A stretch of 64,000 bases of DNA from Streptomyces sp. TP-A0356 (GTDB lineage: Bacteria > Actinomycetota > Actinomycetes > Streptomycetales > Streptomycetaceae), in contig NZ_BBZJ01000021.1 of assembly GCF_001417775.1 (NCBI RefSeq), positions 310,001 through 374,000 on the forward strand, written 5' to 3'. A program made the position numbers and the translations under genes. Position 1 is the stretch's first letter, and every line of letters starts with the position of its first letter. Below, in pieces: positions 36,008 to 45,022 of this stretch. The notes below the pieces were generated by a model that saw only the letters and a list, made by a program, of their open reading frames with translations, was not told the origin of the DNA and did not search any database.

Positions 36008-37761
36008 CAGTACTTACGCTCCATCGGCTGGTAGCGGGTCTGGACGACCGGCTTGTAGTCGAGACGGATGGACTCGGTGCCGTCGGCGCCCACCTCGCGG
36101 TACGCCATGGTGTGGCGCATGAAGTTGACGTCGTCGCGGTTCGGGTAGTCCTCGCGGTAGTGACCGCCGCGGGACTCCTTGCGGGCCAGGGCGGACACCG
36201 CCATGACCTCGGCGAGGTCCAGCAGGTTGCCCAGCTCGATGGCCTCGAGGAGGTCCGTGTTGAACCGCTTGCCCTTGTCCTGGACCGCCACGTTCTTGTA
36301 GCGCTCCTTGAGCTCGGCGATCTTCTCGACGGCCGTCTTGATCGTCTGCTCGGTGCGGAACACCATGACGTTCGCGTCCATGGTCTCCTGCAGCTCGCGG
36401 CGGATGGTCGCCACGCGCTCGTTGCCGGTCGAGGACCGCAGCCGCTCGATCTGCTCGACCACGAGCTGCTCCGGGTTCTCCGGCAGCTCGACGTAGTCCG
36501 CCACGGCCGAGTACTCGGCCGCGGCGATACCCGCGCGTCGTCCGAAGACGTTGATGTCCAGGAGCGAGTTGGTGCCGAGACGGTTCGCGCCGTGGACCGA
36601 CACGCAGGCGACCTCGCCGGCCGCGTACAGGCCCGGGACCACGGTGATGTTGTCGGCCAGGACCTCGCCCTCGACGTTCGTCGGGATGCCGCCCATCGCG
36701 TAGTGCGCGGTCGGCTGGATCGGGATCGGGTCCGTGTACGGCTCGATGCCCAGGTAGGTGCGCGCGAACTCGGTGATGTCCGGCAGCTTGGCGTCCAGCT
36801 GCTCCGGCGGCAGGTGGGTGAGGTCCAGGTAGACGTGGTCACCCTCGGGACCGCAGCCCCGGCCCTCGCGGATCTCCGTGTAGATGGAGCGGGACACGAC
36901 GTCACGCGACGCCAGGTCCTTCATCACCGGCGCGTACTTCTCCATGAAGCGCTCGCCGTCCTTGTTGCGGAGGATGCCGCCCTCACCGCGCGCACCCTCG
37001 GTCAAGAGGATGCCCATGCGCCAGATGCCGGTCGGGTGGAACTGGAAGAACTCCATGTCCTCCAGCGGCAGCCCCCGGCGCCAGACGGCCGCCTGGCCGT
37101 CACCGGTCAGCGTGTGCGCGTTCGACGTCACCTTGAAGAACTTGCCGCAGCCGCCGGAGGCGTAGATCACGGCCTTCGCCTGGAAGATGTGCAGCTCGCC
37201 GGTGGCCAGCTCGTACGCCACGACACCGGCCGACTTCTTGACGCCGTCGACCTCGGTGATCAGCTGGTCGAGCACGTAGAACTCGTTGAAGAACTCCACG
37301 CCCTCCTTGACGCAGTTCTGGTACAGCGTCTGGAGGATCATGTGGCCGGTGCGGTCGGCCGCGTAGCAGGAGCGGCGGACCGGGGCCTCGCCGTGGTTGC
37401 GGGAGTGACCGCCGAAGCGGCGCTGGTCGATGGTGCCCTGCGGCGTCCGGTTGAACGGCAGGCCCATCTTCTCCAGGTCGAGGACGGCGTCGATGGCCTC
37501 CTTCGCCAGGATCTCGGCGGCGTCCTGGTCGACCAGGTAGTCACCACCCTTGACCGTGTCGAAGGTGTGCCACTCCCAGTTGTCCTCCTCCACGTTGGCC
37601 AGCGCGGCGGCCATGCCGCCCTGCGCGGCGCCCGTGTGGGAGCGGGTCGGGTAGAGCTTCGTCAGCACGGCGGTGCGGCTGCGCTTCGTCGCCTCGATCG
37701 CGGCGCGCATGCCGGCACCACCTGCGCCGACGATGACGGTGTCGTACTTGTGGATCTTCAT
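36007..37761 (-). CDS. sdhA: Succinate dehydrogenase flavoprotein subunit
   Basis: 584 residues. Oxidises succinate to fumarate with covalent FAD. FAD-binding GAGGAGMRAAIEA at the N-terminus; the FAD-linking histidine in TRSHTGAAQGGMAA; catalytic region GGHSRNHGEAPVRRSCYAAD and HPTGIWRMGILLTEGARGEG; C-terminal ...QPMERKY. It is the 584-residue aerobic form that partners with separate C and D anchors, not the Bacillus-like type. It lies 19 bases after sdhD. Confidence 0.97.
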   Translation of the reverse strand: MKIHKYDTVIVGAGGAGMRAAIEATKRSRTAVLTKLYPTRSHTGAAQGGMAAALANVEEDNWEWHTFDTVKGGDYLVDQDAAEILAKEAIDAVLDLEKMGLPFNRTPQGTIDQRRFGGHSRNHGEAPVRRSCYAADRTGHMILQTLYQNCVKEGVEFFNEFYVLDQLITEVDGVKKSAGVVAYELATGELHIFQAKAVIYASGGCGKFFKVTSNAHTLTGDGQAAVWRRGLPLEDMEFFQFHPTGIWRMGILLTEGARGEGGILRNKDGERFMEKYAPVMKDLASRDVVSRSIYTEIREGRGCGPEGDHVYLDLTHLPPEQLDAKLPDITEFARTYLGIEPYTDPIPIQPTAHYAMGGIPTNVEGEVLADNITVVPGLYAAGEVACVSVHGANRLGTNSLLDINVFGRRAGIAAAEYSAVADYVELPENPEQLVVEQIERLRSSTGNERVATIRRELQETMDANVMVFRTEQTIKTAVEKIAELKERYKNVAVQDKGKRFNTDLLEAIELGNLLDLAEVMAVSALARKESRGGHYREDYPNRDDVNFMRHTMAYREVGADGTESIRLDYKPVVQTRYQPMERKY

Positions 37762-37780
37762 GATTCTCGCAGCCCCGTGC

Positions 37781-38263
37781 CTAGCGGATGTTCGGGTCGA
37801 AGGTGAAGATCACCAGCGTGCCCAGCAGGATGGTGAACACCGTGGCGGTGTACAGCAGGCCCTTCAGCCACAGGCGCGTGTTCGCCCGCTCCGCGTAGTC
37901 GTTGATGACGGTACGCAGGCCGTTGGCGCCGTGCAGCATCGCGAGCCACAGCATCGCGAGGTCCCAGACCTGCCACCACGGGGAGGCCCAGCGGCCGGCC
38001 ACGAAGGCGAAGCCGATCTTGGAGACTCCGCCGTCCAGGACGAGCTGGATCAGCAGGTGGCCGATGACCAGGACGACCAGGACGATGCCGGACAGGCGCA
38101 TGAACAGCCAGCCGTGCATCTCGAAGTTGCCGCGGGTCGACTTCGGGGTCTTCGGCGTCCGCTTGCGCGGCGGCTCGATGACCGGTGCCGGGTTGTCGGC
38201 GTCGTACAGCGTGGCGCCCTCGACGGGGCCGATGCCGGAGGCGGGAGTTTCGGTCGTGGACAT
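37781..38263 (-). CDS. sdhD: Succinate dehydrogenase hydrophobic membrane anchor subunit
   Basis: 160 residues. A hydrophilic N-terminus of ~45 residues (rich in Pro, Arg, Lys) precedes three membrane helices: WLFMRLSGIVLVVLVIGHLL, a second around LAMLWLAMLHGANGLRTVIN, and LLYTATVFTILLGTLVIFTF. The heme/quinone-site histidines would be those in GHLLIQLVL and MLHGANGL. It starts five bases after the sdhC stop. Forms the membrane anchor with SdhC. Confidence 0.93.
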   Translation of the reverse strand: MSTTETPASGIGPVEGATLYDADNPAPVIEPPRKRTPKTPKSTRGNFEMHGWLFMRLSGIVLVVLVIGHLLIQLVLDGGVSKIGFAFVAGRWASPWWQVWDLAMLWLAMLHGANGLRTVINDYAERANTRLWLKGLLYTATVFTILLGTLVIFTFDPNIR

Positions 38264-38268
38264 GCGCG

Positions 38269-38649
38269 TCAGCTCCCGAACATTTCACGAGCGGCGTGGC
38301 CGAGGACGGGCAGGATGGCCATGGCCATCAGCACGACCCAGACGCCGACGACGGTCCAGAGCATCTGCTTCTGGTAGCGCGGGCCCTTCGACCAGAAGTC
38401 GACGGCGATGACGCGAAGGCCATTGAGCGCGTGGAAGAGGATGGCGGCGACGAGGCCGTACTCCAGGCACGCGACGATCGGCGTCTTGTACGTGGCCACG
38501 ACCTTGTCGTAGGCCTCGGGGGAGACGCGGACGAGAGCGGTGTCCAGCACATGTACGAACAGGAAGAAGAAGATGAGGACACCGGTGACTCGATGAGCCA
38601 CCCAGGACCACATTCCTTCCCGGCCGCGGTACAGCGTTCCAGCCGGCAC
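38269..38649 (-). CDS. sdhC: Succinate dehydrogenase cytochrome b556 subunit
   Basis: 126 residues starting at GTG 38649 with GGAGGG eight bases upstream. Three membrane helices; SWVAHRVTGVLIFFFLFVHVLD carries the family signature and heme-ligand histidines, followed by FHALNGLRVIAVDFW. First gene of the sdhCDAB operon. Upstream, TACGAT on the minus strand (38736-38741) is a possible -10. Further up, GATCAAAC occurs twice on the plus strand (38783-38790 and 38795-38802), a possible operator. Confidence 0.93.
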   Translation of the reverse strand: MPAGTLYRGREGMWSWVAHRVTGVLIFFFLFVHVLDTALVRVSPEAYDKVVATYKTPIVACLEYGLVAAILFHALNGLRVIAVDFWSKGPRYQKQMLWTVVGVWVVLMAMAILPVLGHAAREMFGS

Positions 38650-38815
38650 GGAAGAACCCTCCGGGAGCGGGGACTAGGGCCGCGCCGGCTCTGTGTCGGT
38701 CGGGCCCGGCCGGGTACGGTCCTCCGGCCCCCAGCATCGTAGCGACGTGTTGTCGGAGGGCTTACGGCGGCCCTGCCTATGTGATCAAACTGGCGATCAA
38801 ACGAGCACGGACGGG

Positions 38816-39526
38816 CTACTCGACCGGGCGGCCACCGGGTTCGGCGGGGCGGCTGCCGGGGTGGGGCCGTCTTCTGTCTGCCGGGTGCGGGTTGATCGCG
38901 GCTGGTCGCGCCGTTCCTCGCGCACCCAGGGCGCGCCCCGGCGTGGGTTGGTCATGACTGTCCCGTACCAGACGGGTGAGTCTTCCTCGGGCCAGGCGGC
39001 GCAGTTCCTCGGCGGCGAGCGGACGCTCCTCCTCCGGATCGTTGGCCAATCGTGATCGGATCGCCGCGAGGACCTGGTCGAGCTCCTCCTCCGGTGCCAC
39101 GTCGTCCAGGCAGATGACGAACACGTGACCGAATCGGCTCTCGTAGGCGGCGTGGGCGGCGCTCAGGGCGGTGTGGGCGGCGGAGTACGTGCCGTCCGGG
39201 AGCAGGGTGAGCGACTCGCCGGCCAGTGCCTCGGCGAGGTCGGCCGGCGTGAGGTCGTACGCCGCCTCGTCGCCCGCCGCGAGCAGGGACTCGATGTCCG
39301 GGTAGGGGCGGTGCTCGGTCACCCGGTCGGCCCAGCGCAGGCTGCGGCAGCAGGTCAGCAGGGCGCGCCGGACGTCGTCGGCGGACGTGGAGTTGAACCG
39401 CTCCAGGCCCGCGGGGATCTTGCTGCGGTGTTGCGCCGGTAGGGCGGTGGAGCCGGGGAGGTGGGGGAGACGGTGCGCAGGCAGCGTGGGTCCTCGGCGG
39501 GCGGGCGTGACGTACGGGAACGTCAC
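38816..39526 (-). CDS. OHCU-decarboxylase-like protein, probably not catalytic
   Basis: 236 residues. The core (about 38-190) follows the 2-oxo-4-hydroxy-4-carboxy-5-ureidoimidazoline decarboxylase fold: GLERFNSTSADDVRRALLTC, LRWADRVTEHRPYPDIESLL and AYESRFGHVFVICL with a charged C-terminal helix. The catalytic HPRIG-type segment is replaced by ALAGESLTLLPDGTYSAAH, so the key histidine and glutamate are absent by eye. A basic, Pro-rich tail of ~45 residues ends the protein. No purine-degradation genes lie nearby. GTG 39526 has no ribosome site and lies in an inverted repeat (39507-39526), so the start is uncertain; the first ~35 residues may not be real. Confidence 0.65.
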   Translation of the reverse strand: MTFPYVTPARRGPTLPAHRLPHLPGSTALPAQHRSKIPAGLERFNSTSADDVRRALLTCCRSLRWADRVTEHRPYPDIESLLAAGDEAAYDLTPADLAEALAGESLTLLPDGTYSAAHTALSAAHAAYESRFGHVFVICLDDVAPEEELDQVLAAIRSRLANDPEEERPLAAEELRRLARGRLTRLVRDSHDQPTPGRALGARGTARPAAINPHPADRRRPHPGSRPAEPGGRPVE

Positions 39527-39838
39527 GTGCGGGTCGGCAGGGGAGCGTGTGGGGAATGTGCCGCCACGTTATCGACGGCGGTCGGGCGACCGTCCAGCTG
39601 CTGCCCGATTTTCACCCGGATGGGAGAGTTTCGAGGCGTCTTGTGGACGAAGGAAGCGGGAGGGGCCGTAGGTTCGGAAGGGGGACGAGCGCGTGGAGGT
39701 GAGTGACGTGCGGTGTGACATCGGACGAATACGCACGGGCGTGGTGGGACGGACACGTACCGGTGTGGTGCGTGGAGTGGCGAGAAGGCGTACGGCCCTG
39801 GCGTGGCCGTACGCGGGTGTGGTGCGGAGTGAGGCGCG
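39527..39838. other. GTG-rich divergent gap before the hexosaminidase gene
   Basis: 312 bases. The right half (39690-39838) is unusually rich in GTG/GCG triplets on the plus strand and stays open in more than one frame, but I see no protein-like sequence or ribosome site. It probably holds the promoters of the two flanking divergent genes. Confidence 0.3.
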
Positions 39839-41464
39839 GTGACCGGCCGGAGGCGCCGGGCTCCCGAGAAGAAGACGCCCGGGAGGCGCAACAGGTTGCT
39901 GCTGGGCGCCGCGGTCGTGGCCGCGGGCGCGGTCGCGACGGCGGCGTGCTGGTCGACCGGCGGCGGTTCGCCGGCCGGGGCCGGGTCCTCGGTGGGCACG
40001 TCCGCCGCGGGATCCCCCACCTCGTCGCCGCAGCCCACCCGCAGCTACCCGCTGTCGCAGGCGCCCCGCACCATTCCCGCCGTACGTGAGCACACCCCCG
40101 CCCGCGGCCCGGGCTGGCGGCCCGGCTCCGGCGCACGCGTGGTCGTCGGCGACGACCGGCTCGCCGACGAGGGCAGGCTGCTGGCCGGCGAGCTCGGGAT
40201 GGGGTACGCGGGCCGGACCGCCGCCCGGGGCGGCGATGTGGAACTGGGCCTGGCCGGCAGCGGTGACCAGGAGTCGTACACGATGACCGTCCAGGGCGGA
40301 CGGGTCCGGATCACCGGCCCGGGCGAGGCCGGTGTCTTCTACGGCACGCGCACCCTCAAGCAGGAGGTGCACGGCGGCGGTACGGCTCCCGAGGGCGTCG
40401 TCCGGGACGCGCCGGCCAAGCCGCGGCGCGGGTTCATGCTGGACATAGCGCGCAAGTACTTCACGGCCGGCTGGATAGAGGACCGCATACGGGAGCTCGG
40501 CGACCTGAAGTACAACGAACTCGGTCTGCACTTCTCCGACGACCAGGGGTTCCGCATCGAGTCCTCCTCGCACCCCGAGATCGTGTCCCAGCAGCACCTC
40601 AGCAAGGCCGACGTCAAGAAGATCGTCGACCTGGCCGCGAGCCGGCACATCACGATCGTCCCGGAGATCGACTCGCCCGGTCACCTCGGCGCGGTGATCG
40701 CCGCGCACCCCGACCTCCAGCTGCGCAACGCCTCCGGCGTCGCGACACGCGGTGCGGTCGACATCTCCAAGCCCGCCGCAGCGAAGATCGTGGACGACCT
40801 CCTCAACGAGTACGCCGGTGTGTTCCCCGGTGCGTACTGGCACCTCGGCGGCGATGAGTACCAGGCGCTCGCGGTGTCCGACCCGGCCGCCTCCTACCCG
40901 CAGCTGGCCGCCGCGGCCAGGCAGAAGTACGGGGCGAGGGCCGGCATCGCCGACCTCGCGACGGGCTGGATGAACGACCGCGCCGACGTCGTGCGCGGGC
41001 ACGGCCGGACGATGCGCGCCTGGAACGACGGCTTCTACCGGGCGAGCGCGGTGCAGCCGGCCAAGGACCTGGAGGCCGCCTACTGGACCGGCAAGGAGAT
41101 CGGCGCCCGGCAGCCGACCGACTACCTGGGCGCGGGCCGCAAGGTCATCAACTACAACGACGAGTTCCTCTACTACGTGCTCGGCCAGCCGCAGACCTTC
41201 GTCTACCCCACCGGTCAGCGGATCTACGAGCAGTGGACCCCGCGCGTGCTGCGAGGCGCGGCAGCGGTGCCCGCGGGGTACGACGGGCAGATACTCGGCG
41301 GCGTGTTCGCGGTGTGGTGCGACCGCGCGGGCGCGCAGACACAGGACCAGGTGGCGGCCGGGGTCCGGATGCCGCTGCGGGCGACGGCGCAGAAACTGTG
41401 GGACGCGCGGACCCCGGCGCTGTCCTGGGCGCAGTTCCGGCAACTGGCCGACCGGCTGGGCTGA
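39839..41464 (+). CDS. Beta-N-acetylhexosaminidase (GH20) lipoprotein
   Basis: 541 residues. An N-terminal signal with lipobox-like VATAAC predicts attachment to the outer face of the membrane. A Ser/Pro/Thr-rich spacer is followed by a GH20 domain-2 beta region (YTMTVQGGRVRITGPGEAGV, FYGTRTLKQ) and the catalytic barrel starting RRGFMLDIARKYF. The catalytic Asp-Glu pair is in WHLGGDEYQAL; substrate residues appear in FSDDQGFRIES and PEIDSPGHLG. It removes terminal GlcNAc or GalNAc from chitin fragments, peptidoglycan or glycans outside the cell. GTG 39839 gives MTGRRRRAPEKKTPGRR. Single-gene unit followed by a terminator. Confidence 0.92.
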   Translation: MTGRRRRAPEKKTPGRRNRLLLGAAVVAAGAVATAACWSTGGGSPAGAGSSVGTSAAGSPTSSPQPTRSYPLSQAPRTIPAVREHTPARGPGWRPGSGARVVVGDDRLADEGRLLAGELGMGYAGRTAARGGDVELGLAGSGDQESYTMTVQGGRVRITGPGEAGVFYGTRTLKQEVHGGGTAPEGVVRDAPAKPRRGFMLDIARKYFTAGWIEDRIRELGDLKYNELGLHFSDDQGFRIESSSHPEIVSQQHLSKADVKKIVDLAASRHITIVPEIDSPGHLGAVIAAHPDLQLRNASGVATRGAVDISKPAAAKIVDDLLNEYAGVFPGAYWHLGGDEYQALAVSDPAASYPQLAAAARQKYGARAGIADLATGWMNDRADVVRGHGRTMRAWNDGFYRASAVQPAKDLEAAYWTGKEIGARQPTDYLGAGRKVINYNDEFLYYVLGQPQTFVYPTGQRIYEQWTPRVLRGAAAVPAGYDGQILGGVFAVWCDRAGAQTQDQVAAGVRMPLRATAQKLWDARTPALSWAQFRQLADRLG

Positions 41465-41487
41465 GAGCTGAGCCCGTCGGACGGGAC

Positions 41488-41519
41488 GGACCGGCCGGGG
41501 GCAGCGCCCCGGCCGGTCC
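41488..41519 (+). terminator. Terminator after the hexosaminidase gene
   Basis: GGACCGGCCGGGG (41488-41500) and CCCCGGCCGGTCC (41507-41519), a perfect 13-base stem with a six-base loop, 24 bases after the stop. Confidence 0.8.
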
Positions 41520-41718
41520 GGCCGGTCACACTCGAACGGTGGCACCCGGGGCGGCGACAAGGCGTGGGCCGGAGACGCAGTTGGCCGAAAACTTCTTCCT
41601 CGCCGGGCTCGGCCGGGTGGGGTGCCCCTGTGACACTCCCGGTCCGGCGCACGCAGTAAGGGGAAGTGCGGGCTCCGTGGAGATGAGGCGCCCCGTGGAG
41701 GCGTTTCGAGGAGACGTG

Positions 41719-42285
41719 ATGAGCCTGGTGGCCCTGATCGCACAGGCCGACGAGCGTGCACTCGCGGCGAGCGGGCTGGCTTGTTTGGATCGGTGTGTCC
41801 CGCTCCTCGGAGGCGACGACGACATCCTGCGGCCGCTGTGGGCGAGCCTCGTCGAGGGCCAGGACTGGGAGCAGCGGCTCAAGAAGGCGCGGGCCGAGCT
41901 GGAGGCCGAGGACATCGAGGACGACGGGGAGTGCGCCTCCGAGGCCGAGGCCGCGCGGCTCGCCCGCCGCATGCTCGAGGCGGTCCCCGAGGAGCCGTCC
42001 GCCGACGCCCTGCGCCGGTGGGCCGACGCCTGCTCGGTCGCCGCGCTGCGGATCCACCGGCTCCTCGATGCCGCCGACGACGAGTCCTCGGTCGAGGGCC
42101 ACCGGGAGGGCCGTACGGAGGGCATGTCGCCGCTCGTCGCCGCCGAACTGCGCCGTCAGATCGCCGTCCTGGAGCTCGTCACGGGTCATGGCGCGGTCGG
42201 ACTGCGGCAGGCCCTCGACGTGTCGACCGAGGGCCGCCGGGTGCTGCGGGCCGTGGTGTCCCGCCGCGCACGGGGCCGGTCGTAA
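41719..42285 (+). CDS. Helical protein of unknown function
   Basis: 188 residues from ATG 41719 with GAGGAG six bases upstream, which decides against the longer in-frame readings. The sequence is almost all predicted helix, acidic in the first half (LEAEDIEDDGECASEAEAAR) and rich in Ala, Leu and Arg in the second. Cys occurs only three times. No membrane segment, signal peptide or known motif. Soluble and probably cytoplasmic. I do not recognise a family. Confidence 0.65.
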   Translation: MSLVALIAQADERALAASGLACLDRCVPLLGGDDDILRPLWASLVEGQDWEQRLKKARAELEAEDIEDDGECASEAEAARLARRMLEAVPEEPSADALRRWADACSVAALRIHRLLDAADDESSVEGHREGRTEGMSPLVAAELRRQIAVLELVTGHGAVGLRQALDVSTEGRRVLRAVVSRRARGRS

Positions 42286-42434
42286 CGGCTCCCAGCTGCG
42301 CAAGGACCCCTAAACCCGGCCGCGTGAAAGAATCCTGTGACCGTCCTGTGGTGCCGTGGGGCGGTCCTGCGCCGGTGTCGGGGACCCTCTCCCGACGGCG
42401 TGACGCTTCCCGACCGGATCACGCTTTTCCGGGT

Positions 42435-42827
42435 GTGAACGCAACTGAGGTGACCAGGCCCCACGCCGCCACCAAGCCCGTGCGCTGGGCCGCCGATGTC
42501 GTCACGGCCATGCGCGAGGGCGCCCGGCTGCGGCTCGACTACTCGGCCCAGAGTCTGTGGCGGGTGGACCGGATGATCGAGGACATACGCCGCCAGGAGG
42601 CGCCGTACGCCGCCGTGGAGACGGTGCTGCGCGGGTTCGGGGCGTACGCGGGCGAGGTGGTGGTGCGGCTGACCGGCGGCGAGTGGTGGACGACCGGCGG
42701 TGACCACTGGGTGCGCACGCCCGACGGCCACCTGTGGGACCCGATCGACGAGGCACGCCGCTGCTACCACGACGACGGCTCCCTGCGCCTGCTGTGCCGG
42801 GACGCGGTGAGCGGGACCCGGGCCTGA
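42435..42827 (+). CDS. Small conserved-looking protein of unknown function
   Basis: 130 residues from GTG 42435 (MNATEVTRPHAATKPVRWA). An N-terminal helix region (AMREGARLRLDYSAQSLWRV, DRMIEDIRRQEAPYAAVETV) is followed by a beta-like part, GGEWWTTGGDHWVRTPDGHL then WDPIDEARRCYHDD. The tryptophan-rich stretch and closing helix resemble DUF6278-like or immunity-protein-like small domains in style only; no family is claimed. The ribosome site is weak (GGGTG). The codon pattern supports coding. It lies just ahead of the first ECF sigma gene. Confidence 0.6.
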   Translation: MNATEVTRPHAATKPVRWAADVVTAMREGARLRLDYSAQSLWRVDRMIEDIRRQEAPYAAVETVLRGFGAYAGEVVVRLTGGEWWTTGGDHWVRTPDGHLWDPIDEARRCYHDDGSLRLLCRDAVSGTRA

Positions 42828-42958
42828 GGGGTGCCGCCTGGCGCTTGACGGGCAGTGACATTTCCGTGGGAGCGGACGCTGATGACCGTGGGGGCGTGGG
42901 CACGACCGTGCCGCACGTGTGGGGACGCGAGGCCACTCGCGGACGAACGAGGACAGCG

Positions 42959-43576
42959 TTGGGCCAGGGACGGGAACCCCGCCGCGCGCAGGCGTACGAC
43001 GGGGAGCTGGGCACGGCCGTCGCACGGGCACAGCAGGGGGACGAGGCCGCGTTCGCAGTCGCGTACCGGATCGTCCAGCCGGGGCTGCTCGGCTATCTGC
43101 GCGGGCTCGTCGGCGACGACGCGGAGGACGTGGCGTCCGACGCCTGGCTGGAGATCGCCCGTGACCTGGGCCGGTTCAGGGGCGACGGGGCCGGCTTCCG
43201 CGGCTGGACCGCGACCATCGCCCGGCACCGCGCGCTCGACCTTCTGCGCCGCCGCCGCGTCCGCCCCCGCTCCGCGGCCCTCGACAACGACGTCCTCGAA
43301 CTGCCGGACCGACATGAGACCCATGACCAGGCCCTGGAGGCCCTGTCCACCGCGCGCGCCCTGGAGCTGATCTCGCGGCTGCCGCGCGACCAGGCGGAGG
43401 CGGTGCTGCTGCGTGTGGTCGTCGGCCTGGACGCGCCCGCGGCCGCCCGGGTCCTCGGCAAGCGTCCCGGTGCGGTTCGTACGGCCGCTCACCGGGGCCT
43501 GCGGCGGCTCGCGCGGGAGCTGGGCGCCGCGGGTGTGACGGAAGGCGGCGCCGGAACGCTGGGGGAGTCGCAATGA
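42959..43576 (+). CDS. ECF-type RNA polymerase sigma factor (copy 1)
   Basis: 205 residues. Region 2 is LGYLRGLVGDDAEDVASDAW with GFRGWTATIARHRALDLLRR, the -10 recognition part. Region 4 is LPRDQAEAVLLRVVVGLDAP with KRPGAVRTAAHRGLRRLAR, the -35 recognition helix. I chose TTG 42959 because GAGGA lies six bases ahead and the resulting N-terminus (LGQGREPRRAQAYDGEL) aligns with the paralogue starting at 44348. The stop overlaps an ATG (43573), but that frame closes after 15 codons. A small partner gene follows at 43613. Confidence 0.88.
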   Translation: MGQGREPRRAQAYDGELGTAVARAQQGDEAAFAVAYRIVQPGLLGYLRGLVGDDAEDVASDAWLEIARDLGRFRGDGAGFRGWTATIARHRALDLLRRRRVRPRSAALDNDVLELPDRHETHDQALEALSTARALELISRLPRDQAEAVLLRVVVGLDAPAAARVLGKRPGAVRTAAHRGLRRLARELGAAGVTEGGAGTLGESQ

Positions 43577-43612
43577 GCACGAGCACGGTGCCGGCCGGTG
43601 AAGGACTCGGCC

Positions 43613-43903
43613 ATGGCTGAACGACACGACGGCAGCGGCCGCACGGCGCGCCCACCGGCGCCCTTCGGCCGCGGGTCGCGCACGCCCGCCGCCGTCCTCG
43701 CCGCCTTGCGGCCCCGGCACCTGGACGCGGAGGCGGAGGCGCGGGCCGTCGCCGCCTTCCGGGACTCCTGGAAGCGGTGGCGGGGCGTGCGGTCCCTGCG
43801 CCTTCGGCGACGCGACGACTGGCGTCCGAGGGTTCCGCACCGCACGGGGCGTGTGCTGCGCACGCTGCTCGCCGTGCTCCTGGACGGACACGGAAGGACA
43901 TAG
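43613..43903 (+). CDS. Small basic protein after ECF sigma factor copy 1
   Basis: 96 residues from ATG 43613, which has GAAGGA eight bases ahead. Very rich in Arg (RKRWRGVRSLRLRRRDDWRP style), with a short hydrophobic C-terminal run (RTGRVLRTLLAVLLDG). The segment AEAEARAVAAFRDSW resembles GEAAALAAFRAAR in the protein encoded behind sigma copy 2, so it may be a reduced form of the same partner. No anti-sigma HxxxCxxC motif. Function unknown; coding is likely from position rather than family. Confidence 0.5.
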   Translation: MAERHDGSGRTARPPAPFGRGSRTPAAVLAALRPRHLDAEAEARAVAAFRDSWKRWRGVRSLRLRRRDDWRPRVPHRTGRVLRTLLAVLLDGHGRT

Positions 43904-44347
43904 CGGGCATCTCGCCCGGCAGGGCCGCCCAGCAGGCCCGCCATGCAGGCCGTTCGGAGTAAGAAGACGTAGTGAAAGCGCGCGCCGTTCGCGGGCCGAT
44001 GTGCCCGCCGATGGCAACGACCGGGGCCGCCACCCCCCACAGGAGAGGCCCCGGCCGTCGCGCGGCACGGGCCGCGCGGCGGCCCGTACTCTCTACAGCG
44101 CCGTGGATGCGTTTTCTGTCACACCTCATCGCGTCACGTGTTGGTTGCACGTTGTACGGACATGGACGCAGAACGGTTTCAAGCCGTAACGTGCCTTTCG
44201 CGCCGACCGCGGACGATCAGCAAAACGGGTGATGCAACCGCCGCAAACCACGAGCGGCCTCAGACCGCTACCACGATGAGAATCACGACAGTGAAACCCG
44301 GTCCGCGAGAGCGGTGCCGGCTCAGGCGCACAGAGGGGCAGTTCGGG
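43904..44347 (+). promoter_or_regulatory. 444-base gap before ECF sigma factor copy 2
   Basis: No gene seen. The part from 44100 to 44300 is less GC-rich, with TTGGTTGCACGTTGTACGG near 44141 and the short inverted repeat ACGGTTTCAAGCCGT near 44171, and probably contains the promoter of the second sigma cassette. Several ATGs here lie in frame with the sigma gene but lack ribosome sites. Confidence 0.4.
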
Positions 44348-45022
44348 GTGCTGGGGGACGACGCGGAGCTGACGGCCGCGGTGCTTGCGGCACAGGACGG
44401 GGACGAGACCGCGTTCCGGACCGTGTACCGCGCGGTGCACCCGCGGTTGCTCGGGTATGTGCGGACGCTGGTCGGCGACCCGGACGCGGAGGACGTCGCC
44501 TCCGAGGCATGGCTGCAGATAGCCCGTGATCTGGAGCGGTTCAGCGGTGACGCGGACCGGTTCCGCGGCTGGGCGGCCCGGATCGCCCGCAACCGCGCGC
44601 TCGACCACATACGGATGCGCGGGCGCCGGCCCGCGATCGGCGGGGACGAGACGGAACTGACCGGGAAGGCCGCCGAGTCCGACACGGCGGGGGAGGCCAT
44701 CGAGGCCCTGGCCACCGGTCATACCCTCTCCCTCATCGCCCAGCTCCCGCAGGACCAGGCGGAGGCCGTGGTGCTGCGGGTGGTGATGGGCCTCGACGCC
44801 AAGACCGCCGCCGAGACGCTCGGCAAGCGCCCCGGAGCCGTCCGCACGGCGGCGCACCGTGGCCTGAAGCGGCTCGCCGAGCTGCTCGGCGCGGGTGCGG
44901 AGACGGATGTGGAATCGGCCGGCGCGCTCGCCGCCATGCCTCCCCAGCGAGATGCACGCAGACGCGCGGTGTCGTCCGCCGGTGTGACGCATATGCGTTC
45001 GCGGACGCAGAAGGACATGTGA
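44348..45022 (+). CDS. ECF-type RNA polymerase sigma factor (copy 2)
   Basis: 224 residues from GTG 44348 (AGAGGGG nine bases ahead), giving MLGDDAELTAAVLAAQDGDE. Region 2: LGYVRTLVGDPDAEDVASEA and RFRGWAARIARNRALDHIR. Region 4: LPQDQAEAVVLRVVMGLDAK and LGKRPGAVRTAAHRGLKRLA. It is clearly a paralogue of copy 1, about 1.4 kb upstream, with near-identical region 4. The C-terminal ~35 residues are an extra basic tail. The stop overlaps the ATG of the next gene by one base (TGATG), so the partner was co-translated. Confidence 0.9.
   Translation: MLGDDAELTAAVLAAQDGDETAFRTVYRAVHPRLLGYVRTLVGDPDAEDVASEAWLQIARDLERFSGDADRFRGWAARIARNRALDHIRMRGRRPAIGGDETELTGKAAESDTAGEAIEALATGHTLSLIAQLPQDQAEAVVLRVVMGLDAKTAAETLGKRPGAVRTAAHRGLKRLAELLGAGAETDVESAGALAAMPPQRDARRRAVSSAGVTHMRSRTQKDM

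Noticed and set aside
39703..40089. 128-codon frame in the GTG-rich gap before the hexosaminidase
   Set aside because: It overlaps the start of a secure GH20 gene, has no ribosome site and looks like low-complexity sequence.
43573..43620. ATG overlapping the stop of ECF sigma copy 1 (15-codon frame)
   Set aside because: Closes after 15 codons; the downstream ATG 43613 has a better ribosome site and a longer frame.
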